Shown piece by piece: positions 57,661 through 64,000 of a stretch of 64,000 bases of DNA. Every line of letters starts with the position of its first letter. Position 1 is the stretch's first letter. The notes beneath the pieces were generated by a model that saw only the letters and a list, made by a program, of their open reading frames with translations, ran no database searches and was not told the origin of the DNA. The stretch is taken from the NCBI RefSeq assembly GCF_900541275.1, contig NZ_UQJH01000001.1, positions 186,001 through 250,000 on the forward strand. The letters are read 5' to 3'. Source of the stretch: an uncultured Porphyromonas sp. Lineage in GTDB: Bacteria; Bacteroidota; Bacteroidia; Bacteroidales; Porphyromonadaceae. A program made the translations under genes and the position numbers.

Positions 57661-58110
57661 TCAGAGAGAGAACATGGTCAGGAGGGTAACGAGGAGCGCG
57701 AGGATCGCGTACAGCTCGGGGAAGACCGCCTCGACCATGGAGATGGCAAATACATTGTGACCATCAGCGGTGGCAGCAATACCATGAGCAAGGACCTTAC
57801 CCTGCTTCATAGCTGATAGGAGACCTACCGATCCGAGGAGTAGACCGCAAAGCAGGATGGCAGTGGCTGCGAGTACAGACATATCTGCTGCGATATGCTG
57901 GCTGGCGAAGTACCAGCCCACAAATCCATAGAGACCCTGGGAGGAGGGAAGCGCTGAGAGACCTATGTACTGACCCATCTTGGAGGGATCCTTGCGCATC
58001 GCCCCGATAGCGGTGATACCGCAGAAGGAGAGACCATAGCAGCTACCGATACCGGCGAGACCGACCATCAGTGCGATACCCAGGTAGGCCATTAGAAGTG
58101 TAGTAGACAT
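57661..58110 (-). CDS. atpK: V-type ATP synthase subunit K (rotor ring)
   Basis: A 149-residue membrane protein with four transmembrane helices (two c-type hairpins) that forms the rotor ring. The ion site can be read: Leu54, Ser57 and Gln58 in LPSSQGLYGF, Gln103 in KQGKV, and Glu132 in FPELYAIL. These lie exactly seven residues before the Leu61, Thr64, Gln65, Gln110 and Glu139 that I recall as Na+ ligands in Enterococcus NtpK. This suggests Na+ rather than H+ coupling. It is the last gene of the operon; subunit I precedes it by 49 bp. Confidence 0.95.
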   Translation of the reverse strand: MSTTLLMAYLGIALMVGLAGIGSCYGLSFCGITAIGAMRKDPSKMGQYIGLSALPSSQGLYGFVGWYFASQHIAADMSVLAATAILLCGLLLGSVGLLSAMKQGKVLAHGIAATADGHNVFAISMVEAVFPELYAILALLVTLLTMFSL

Positions 58111-58159
58111 AAATTGATTTACTTATTGAGTTTGTTATTGTTTTGTCAAGAATAATGTA

Positions 58160-60016
58160 TCACTTGGAGACTTTCTCCTCAATAGGAGTGTAAGGCGTCC
58201 CCCCTCCCTCGTACTCGGAATTATTGAAATACTCTACATAGGTCAGTCGGACCGGATGGACGAGCGAGCTGATCATAGTAAGACAGAAATTGAGCCCATG
58301 GCCAAAAGCGAGGATCAGCAGTCCTACCGGTATCGCTGCCCAGATGGGCATAGAGGAGGTAACAGTCTCCGTGAGGGTATTGAAGACCCCACCGAGGATA
58401 CCTCCCGTCAGACCGATGGCGAAGAGGCGGATATAGGATAGGGTATCTCCCAGAAGCCCCGAGGCAGTATTGTAGGTGTCCCACAGCCCTTTGCCAAGAT
58501 TGACAAAAACGCTCTTGCCGGGAGAGTTGAGGAAGAAGACTGCTAAGACGCAGAGCCCTACAACGCCCCAGAGGGTGTACTCAAGCCACTGTGGCAGCTG
58601 AATGCTGAGGGCGGGTAACCCGACCACAAGCCCGATGAAGATCACCAATGTTGGCCAAGCGAAGCTGGCGAGCGAAGCGCGGGTGCCGCTCTGGTGCCTA
58701 ACCTTGAAGGCAGCCACATACTTCGCAAATAGAATCTGGACGAGTCCCAGCGCTAGGGAGATCACCATCAGGTTGTCCGACGAGAGGAAGAAGTCCTTGA
58801 TCGAACTGAGGAAGGGGACCTCGATGAGTGAGATGCCGAAGAAGGTGCCGGCAAGGAATCCCATCACCACGCCAGCTCCACCGAGCCACTGGAAGAGCTC
58901 TAGGTACATCTTGGCACTCTCACCCACCTTGCGCTTAAAGATCGTCGCCAGTATCAGCACTACCAACCCGTATCCTGCATCTCCCGAGCACATACCAAAG
59001 AAGAGCATGAAGAAGGGCGCAATGAAGGGTGTCGGGTCAAACTCCCAGTAATTAGGAAGGGAGAACATCTTTACCAGAGGCTCAAAGGCCCTGCCAAAGC
59101 GACTATTGGAGAGCTTGATGGGCACATCCTCCCCATAGACAATTTCCTCCTGGACGTAGGCGATACCCTCCTCTGAGAGTGCTGCCTGCATGGCGGCATC
59201 CTGCTTGGCGGGGACATAGCCCTCCAGCACCATCAGGCGATCGTCATAGAGGCGATCAGCCTGATAGTAGGCATTGTCCATCTGATAGGTATCGGCGAGG
59301 CGGGCCTCTTGCTTATCGAGTATCTGATCGTGGTGTGCTAAGTAGAGCTTTGAGTCCGTCAGGAGCCTTAGGTCCTCCTCCAGACTCTGTCTCTCTACCC
59401 TCAGAGAGCTAATGGATCGGTCGGGTAGACGGACCCGCTCGGCAAACTCAAGCTCCGGCTCCGGCTCGTCCTCAGAGGTGATGGTGACGAAGTAGGTGGA
59501 GCGACCGGCAGTCTGAATGATCTGAGCGTGGTAGAGCTCCTCCCACTCCTTATTGTACCTCTGAGAGAGGACGGTCCAGAAAGTCATATGGACCCCCTTG
59601 CCCCTCAGCTTAGAGATCAGTGTGGGGTCAAAGTCGCCCCAGTATGAGAGCTCATGCTCTTGGGACTTGAGCTCAGAGAGGATCCTCGACTTCTCCCTGA
59701 TACGGGCGTCAAGGTCACTGATCTGACTTAAGTAAGTGTCATAGTCCGTCAGGGTCTCCTCAGGAAAGTCTATGTGCCGGATGCTATCGGGAGTCTGCTC
59801 CTTCTGCAGGGGATGCTGGTCCTTGAGGAAGCCGAGACTCTTACGCAGATCGGTCAGCTCGTCCTGCCGAGCCTTTACCTCTCTGATGCGGTCGAGCTCG
59901 TTTGGATCCTTATTCTGTCGGACATGGATCACGCCTAAGGAGCGCAATTTCTGTAGGAACGCCTCGTACTCCGGCTCGAAAACCAGGAACGAGTACTTAT
60001 TCATCGTCTCTATCAT
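58160..60016 (-). CDS. atpI: V-type ATP synthase subunit I (stator, a-subunit)
   Basis: A 618-residue protein: a cytoplasmic N-terminal half (about 1-320) with long helices, and a C-terminal membrane half with about seven to eight helices that forms the ion half-channels (GMCSGDAGYGLVVLI, IRLFAIGLTGGILGGVFN, FGHGLNFCLTMISSLVHPVRL). The channel Arg is in the YIRLFAIGL helix. The start overlaps the D-subunit stop as ATGA; an alternative ATG is at 60004. It couples the stator to the K ring. Confidence 0.94.
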   Translation of the reverse strand: MIETMNKYSFLVFEPEYEAFLQKLRSLGVIHVRQNKDPNELDRIREVKARQDELTDLRKSLGFLKDQHPLQKEQTPDSIRHIDFPEETLTDYDTYLSQISDLDARIREKSRILSELKSQEHELSYWGDFDPTLISKLRGKGVHMTFWTVLSQRYNKEWEELYHAQIIQTAGRSTYFVTITSEDEPEPELEFAERVRLPDRSISSLRVERQSLEEDLRLLTDSKLYLAHHDQILDKQEARLADTYQMDNAYYQADRLYDDRLMVLEGYVPAKQDAAMQAALSEEGIAYVQEEIVYGEDVPIKLSNSRFGRAFEPLVKMFSLPNYWEFDPTPFIAPFFMLFFGMCSGDAGYGLVVLILATIFKRKVGESAKMYLELFQWLGGAGVVMGFLAGTFFGISLIEVPFLSSIKDFFLSSDNLMVISLALGLVQILFAKYVAAFKVRHQSGTRASLASFAWPTLVIFIGLVVGLPALSIQLPQWLEYTLWGVVGLCVLAVFFLNSPGKSVFVNLGKGLWDTYNTASGLLGDTLSYIRLFAIGLTGGILGGVFNTLTETVTSSMPIWAAIPVGLLILAFGHGLNFCLTMISSLVHPVRLTYVEYFNNSEYEGGGTPYTPIEEKVSK

Positions 60017-60657
60017 ACTATTGCTTCCATTTCTGATTCTGCCTCCATGGCGTTGCGGCGCTTCTCCTTCTCCTCATCGAGGTGAGCGCGCATAATCTTT
60101 TGAGACGCCTTGGAGAGCGACTCTTCGTCCTCGAGGTAGCGCTTGATCTTCAGGATCGCCTCCTTGAGACCGGGGATCTGAACTTTCTCGAAGAGGTTGA
60201 CCTTCTGCGTCGTCTTACGTCTGGCATGTTGCAGGATGTCCAGCTCCAGGCGTCCGACCTCTGCTTGGATGCCAACGGTGGCGAGATCCTTGATCAGCTG
60301 CGTGCCCTCCATATACCAGGAGGGGGTATTAAGGAGACTAAAAGGGCGAACCTCAAAGTCTACCTCACCCAGCACTGGAACCGGGATGCCGGCCACCTTG
60401 CGTGTCTCGAGATGGACATCCTCCACTCGGACAAGAGAGGGATCAAACTCACTCCAGAGGGCAGTCATGGTGTCGAAATTCTCGATGCTCTGCTCTACCT
60501 GAGCCTCGAGATCCTCGACCTCCTTCTTGACCCGCCGCACCTCGAGACGAAGCGCACTCTCCTTACTCTTGATCGTAGGGAGGATTCGCTCTCGGAGCTG
60601 GAGATCCTTCTTCTGCCTCTGGAGAGAGGTTTTGTTGTATTGAAATTTTACAGCCAT
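60013..60657 (-). CDS. atpD: V-type ATP synthase subunit D (central shaft)
   Basis: A 214-residue protein made mostly of two long helices that form the rotating shaft linking A3B3 to the K ring. The N-terminal VKFQYNKTSLQRQKKDLQLR and the C-terminal RRKTTQKVNLFEKVQIPGLK are the family motifs. It lies 22 bp after the B subunit gene and is translationally coupled to the I subunit gene. No F subunit gene is seen between A and K, consistent with the compact bacterial V-ATPase operons of Bacteroidetes. Confidence 0.94.
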   Translation of the reverse strand: MAVKFQYNKTSLQRQKKDLQLRERILPTIKSKESALRLEVRRVKKEVEDLEAQVEQSIENFDTMTALWSEFDPSLVRVEDVHLETRKVAGIPVPVLGEVDFEVRPFSLLNTPSWYMEGTQLIKDLATVGIQAEVGRLELDILQHARRKTTQKVNLFEKVQIPGLKEAILKIKRYLEDEESLSKASQKIMRAHLDEEKEKRRNAMEAESEMEAIV

Positions 60658-60679
60658 ACCTCAGTCGTACTCACCGGGA

Positions 60680-62035
60680 TTACGCCTCCTCCTGAGAGTG
60701 ACCGACCATCTCCACATCCTGTGGCCAGTACTTATCGACAAGAGATTGCTTGATCGCCACCTCAGCAGGGGTGAAGTGCCGAGCGAAGAGCCGCCATGCC
60801 GTATCGAGCATCTCTGTGGTATTGATATTGACGTCAATGGCGAGGAGGTCATTGGCGTACTCCTTGGCGAAGTCGAGCGTACGCTCGTCATAGTCAGTGA
60901 GGTCAAATCCATTCTCCAGCTTTGTCTGAGCATTGGAGGCATCAGCGAAGAGGCGGACGCCGGCATTCATCACTTGAGGGTGATCCTCACGGGTCTTCTT
61001 CCCGATCACCTGCTGCTTCAGTCGTGATAGGGAGCGGAAGGGATCGACGATGACCTTGCCGATAGTGCTGTCGGTACGGAGATAGAGCTGCCCCTCTGTA
61101 ATGTATCCGGTGTTATCCGGAACTGCGTGAGTGATGTCTCCCCCCGACAGCGTTGTCACAGCGATGATGGTAATGGAGCCACCAGACGGGAATTGGGCTG
61201 CTTTCTCATAGACCTTTGCTAGGTCGGAATAGAGGGAGCCGGGCATAGAGTCCTTGGAGGGGATCTGGTCCATCTTATTGGAGACGATGGCCAGCGCATC
61301 AGCATAGTTGGTCATATCCGTCAGGAGGACGAGCACCTTCTCATTCTTCTCCACTGCAAAGTACTCTGCTGCTGTGAGGGCCATATGAGGGATCAGCACA
61401 CGCTCAATAGACGAGTCCTCGGTGGTATTGATAAAGGAGACGATACGATCGAGCGCTCCTGCCTCGGCAAAGGTATTGCGGAAGTAGAGGTAGTCGTCAT
61501 TCGTCAGTCCCATACCGCCAAGGATGATCTTGTCGGACTCAGCGCGCATCGCCACGGTTGCCATCACCTCATTGTAGGGCTGGTCCGGGTCGGCGAAGAA
61601 GGGGATCTTCTGTCCCGTAACGAGGGTGTTATTGAGGTCGATGCCGGAGATACCGGTCGTAATCAACTCTGAGGGCTGCTCACGACGGACAGGATTGACT
61701 GACGGACCTCCGATCTCCACATCCTTGCCCTCGATGATCGGACCATCATCGATGGGCTCTCCGTAGGCATTCATGAAGCGTCCGGTGAGAGAGTCACCCA
61801 CCTTTAGGGCAGGAGCCTTGCCGAGGAAGGTCACCTCGGCATTGGTCGGGATGCCCTCCGTCCCGGAGAAGACCTGCAGTGTCACCACATCGTCCTCCAG
61901 TCGGACGACCTGAGCCACACGACCGTCGATGAGAGCCAGCTCATCATTACCCACACCCGTAGCACGCAGAGAGCAGGTTGCCTTGGTGATGTCGGAGATG
62001 TGGGTGTATATCTTTTGGAATGCTTTCTTAGTCAT
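60680..62035 (-). CDS. atpB: V-type ATP synthase subunit B
   Basis: Non-catalytic nucleotide-binding-like subunit of the A3B3 hexamer, 451 residues. It lacks the A-subunit P-loop. GISGIDLNNTLVTGQKIPFF and the MTNYADALAIVSNKMDQIPS region are typical, as is the SLSRLKQQVIGKKTREDHP segment. The last 50 residues form the helical C-terminal domain. It is 13 bp after the A subunit gene. Confidence 0.96.
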   Translation of the reverse strand: MTKKAFQKIYTHISDITKATCSLRATGVGNDELALIDGRVAQVVRLEDDVVTLQVFSGTEGIPTNAEVTFLGKAPALKVGDSLTGRFMNAYGEPIDDGPIIEGKDVEIGGPSVNPVRREQPSELITTGISGIDLNNTLVTGQKIPFFADPDQPYNEVMATVAMRAESDKIILGGMGLTNDDYLYFRNTFAEAGALDRIVSFINTTEDSSIERVLIPHMALTAAEYFAVEKNEKVLVLLTDMTNYADALAIVSNKMDQIPSKDSMPGSLYSDLAKVYEKAAQFPSGGSITIIAVTTLSGGDITHAVPDNTGYITEGQLYLRTDSTIGKVIVDPFRSLSRLKQQVIGKKTREDHPQVMNAGVRLFADASNAQTKLENGFDLTDYDERTLDFAKEYANDLLAIDVNINTTEMLDTAWRLFARHFTPAEVAIKQSLVDKYWPQDVEMVGHSQEEA

Positions 62036-62048
62036 AATCAGTCTACCC

Positions 62049-63842
62049 TTAGGCGTTAGCCATTTCCTCTACTACGTGAGACTTGTCCACACGGCGTGTC
62101 TCGACCATCTTCTTAGCCCGCTCACGGTACTTATTGTAGTCCTCGCTACGGAATTCGGAGTAATTCATCTGCCTCAGCTCGTTGATCAGTTCCTTGAAGA
62201 AGACGGAGACTTCGTTGAAGTCCTCAAACGTAAGGTCGCTCTCACAGATATTGATTACGAGAGCTAGCATCTCTTGCTGGCGCTCCAGAGGGCACATAGC
62301 ATCGATGGCGTCGAAGGCATCCTGCTGGAGGATGACGAAATCGATCAGCTCAGACTTCCAGAATGTGACATGGTAGTCTACAGGGACACCATCATCACCG
62401 AGGATATTGATCTGCTCAGCGATCTCCAGTCCCTGACGCATACGGTGCTTGACTTGACCGACCATCTCCAGCCAGTCGGGCGAAGCAGCCTCAGCGACGT
62501 ACTTCTGAAACTCCGGATACTCCAGATACTTCGAGTAGGAGTCGATAGGATTGACTGCCGGGTAGCGCTTCTTATCTGCGCGATCCTGCTGGAGGGCGTA
62601 GAAGCAGCGGGCCACCTTTTGGGTATTCTCGGTCACCGGCTCCTTGAGGTTACCACCGGCAGGGGAAACAGTACCGATGAAGGTGATCGACCCAGTCTCC
62701 CCATTCTTCAGATGGACATAACCGGCACGTGCATAGAAGGCCGAAATAGTAGCCGAGAGGTCCATTGGGAAAGCATCCGGTCCAGGTAGCTCCTCCATGC
62801 GATTGGACATCTCACGGAGTGCCTGAGCCCAGCGAGAGGTGGAGTCTGCCATCAGGAGCACCTTCAGTCCCATAGTCCGGTAGTACTCAGCGATCGTCAT
62901 AGCGGTGTACACTGACGCCTCACGAGCCGATACCGGCATATTGGAGGTATTGGCAATGATGATCGTGCGCTCCATCAGCTTGCGACCTGTGTGAGGATCC
63001 TCGAGCTCAGGGAATTCCTTAAAGATCTCAACCACCTCATTGGCTCGCTCACCGCACGCAGCCATGATCACGATGTCCGCCTCAGCCTGCTCTGAGATCG
63101 CATGCTGGAGGACCGTCTTACCTGTACCAAAGGCTCCCGGGATGAACCCAGTCCCCCCCTCTACCATAGGATTGGAGATATCGATGCAGCGGATCCCTGT
63201 CTCAAGCAGCTTAAAGGGTCTCGGCTTGTCGGCATAGCAGGGCACCGCCTGGCGGACGGGCCACTTCTGAGTCATGGTGATGGAGTGATCCACTCCACTC
63301 TCATCCGTCAGCACAGCCATCTCATCGTCCACGGTGTACTGGCCCTTCGGGGTAAGCTTCTTGACCGTATACATCCCCTTGAAGGTAAAGGGAACCATGA
63401 TCCGGTGGGGCTGATGATTCTCCTCCACAAGACCTATCCAGGATCCAGCCTCGACAGTGTCGCCTACCTTAGCAGTCGGCTCGTAGTCCCACTTCTTGTC
63501 CCGATCGAGAGGATCGGTATACTCTCCACGCTTGAGGAAGAGCCCAGTCATTTTATCCAGATCATTCTGGAGACCATCAAAGTTCTTAGAGAGCAGTCCT
63601 GGACCGAGGGTCACCTCAAGCATATGTTGCTCAAACCGGACCTGGTCGCCGATCTTTAGTCCGCGGGTACTCTCATAGACCTGCACATCCACCAAGATCC
63701 CCTCGATCTTGATGACCTCAGACATCAGCTCTGAGCCATCCTCGAGGATGACAAAGCAGATCTCGTTTTGTGCGACAGGACCATTTACCTCTACAGTCAC
63801 TAGGTTGGAGACCAACCCTACCACCTTACCTGTAGTTTTCAT
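62049..63842 (-). CDS. atpA: V-type ATP synthase subunit A (catalytic)
   Basis: Catalytic subunit, 597 residues. The P-loop GAFGTGKT is at 236-243, the non-homologous region (about 110-190) characteristic of V/A-type A subunits is present, and ACGERANEVVEIF, LMADSTSRWAQALREMSNRM and ISAFYARAGYV follow in the usual order. The catalytic Glu lies in the ACGERANE motif. It follows a DUF2764-like gene by 36 bp in an operon that runs off the right edge. Confidence 0.97.
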   Translation of the reverse strand: MKTTGKVVGLVSNLVTVEVNGPVAQNEICFVILEDGSELMSEVIKIEGILVDVQVYESTRGLKIGDQVRFEQHMLEVTLGPGLLSKNFDGLQNDLDKMTGLFLKRGEYTDPLDRDKKWDYEPTAKVGDTVEAGSWIGLVEENHQPHRIMVPFTFKGMYTVKKLTPKGQYTVDDEMAVLTDESGVDHSITMTQKWPVRQAVPCYADKPRPFKLLETGIRCIDISNPMVEGGTGFIPGAFGTGKTVLQHAISEQAEADIVIMAACGERANEVVEIFKEFPELEDPHTGRKLMERTIIIANTSNMPVSAREASVYTAMTIAEYYRTMGLKVLLMADSTSRWAQALREMSNRMEELPGPDAFPMDLSATISAFYARAGYVHLKNGETGSITFIGTVSPAGGNLKEPVTENTQKVARCFYALQQDRADKKRYPAVNPIDSYSKYLEYPEFQKYVAEAASPDWLEMVGQVKHRMRQGLEIAEQINILGDDGVPVDYHVTFWKSELIDFVILQQDAFDAIDAMCPLERQQEMLALVINICESDLTFEDFNEVSVFFKELINELRQMNYSEFRSEDYNKYRERAKKMVETRRVDKSHVVEEMANA

Positions 63843-63878
63843 CTGTATATCGTTTTATATTGTTGTCTATCCCTAAGC

Positions 63879-64000
63879 TTAGAGGCGGTTATGTCTCTTG
63901 GCCTCTGCCCGAAACTTCTCAAGGTCTGACCGGCTCTCGTGATTGAGCTGATCGATGATCTCTCTGAAGCGACTCTTGCCTATCTCTGCATCGAGAGAGC
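63879..64000 (-). CDS. V-ATPase operon protein, DUF2764-like (partial, N-terminus outside window)
   Basis: Only the last 39 codons are in the window, ending in TAA at 63879-63881. The readable C-terminus (SLDAEIGKSRFREIIDQLN, then FRAEAKRHNRL) is helical and charged. Its place directly before the A subunit matches the DUF2764 protein (subunit C-like) of Bacteroidetes V-ATPase operons, where the order is E, DUF2764, A, B, D, I, K. The assignment is mainly from context; subunit E cannot be excluded. Confidence 0.55.
   Translation of the reverse strand, partial: SLDAEIGKSRFREIIDQLNHESRSDLEKFRAEAKRHNRL

Overview
The window is a gene-dense stretch of a Bacteroidetes chromosome, most likely Porphyromonas or a close relative. 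The evidence is a LpxC-FabZ fusion next to lpxD and lpxA, a KDOP-type DAHP synthase fused to a type II chorismate mutase, a dipeptidyl-peptidase-5-like S9 protease, a Porin_10-type outer-membrane protein, a GH57/glycosyltransferase/debranching-enzyme glycogen cluster, a bacterial V-type ATPase operon, and repeated TAnnTTTG promoter -7 boxes instead of sigma70 promoters. No rRNA, tRNA, CRISPR array, transposase, integrase or phage module was seen.

Layout. 1-2394: partial LptD, reading off the left edge. 2454-3347: EamA transporter. 3619-15667: thirteen minus-strand genes with no gap above 16 bp (ftsB/divIC-like, membrane protein, polyprenol-phosphate mannosyltransferase, pyrC, porin, periplasmic binding-like protein, DEAD-box helicase, nrnA-like, DAHPS-chorismate mutase, folB, GT2, recF, dciA-like). 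16314-18398: dpp5 on plus. 18458-23841: fabH-era-der-tetR-fabG-pseudouridine synthase on minus. 24071-24553: HTH regulator beside an AT-rich intergenic region. 25130-33331: pyrK-pyrD, then leuS-yitT-rdgB-xseA-xseB on plus. 33433-39589: recQ-cinA-tsaD, then an N-domain-less ClpC-like ATPase and a cytidylate-kinase-like protein on minus. 40250-44298: dapB-lepB-wbqC-M64 peptidase on plus. 44309-50875: amidinotransferase-family protein, then pyrF-lpxD-lpxC/fabZ-lpxA-PRiA4b-like-miaA on minus. 51136-56968: GDE-GT-GH57-ilvE on minus. 57661-64000: V-ATPase K, I, D, B, A and the end of a DUF2764-like gene on minus.

The genes are mainly housekeeping: envelope biogenesis (LptD, lipid A, porin, signal peptidase), fatty-acid initiation and elongation, pyrimidine synthesis split over three loci (pyrC, pyrKD, pyrF), genome maintenance (RecF, RecQ, ExoVII, Der/Era), tRNA modification (TsaD, MiaA), glycogen metabolism and ion-motive energy. 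Peptide metabolism is represented by DPP5 and the M64 peptidase, which fits an asaccharolytic lifestyle.

The most unusual signal is a dispersed intergenic element present five times. Each copy has exactly three 16-bp near-palindromes (core CTAATAYCGRTATTAG, or a variant with a TTTTAC/GTAAAA arm) separated by exactly 6 bp, giving a 22-bp period over 60 bp. Copies share orientation-specific spacers and an AATT flank. One copy contains a 56-bp perfect palindrome. Each copy sits alone in one of the longest intergenic gaps. Other points worth checking are the Na+-site signature of the V-ATPase K subunit, the ClpC-like ATPase that has lost its N-domain, and a probably leaderless promoter in front of the amidinotransferase gene.
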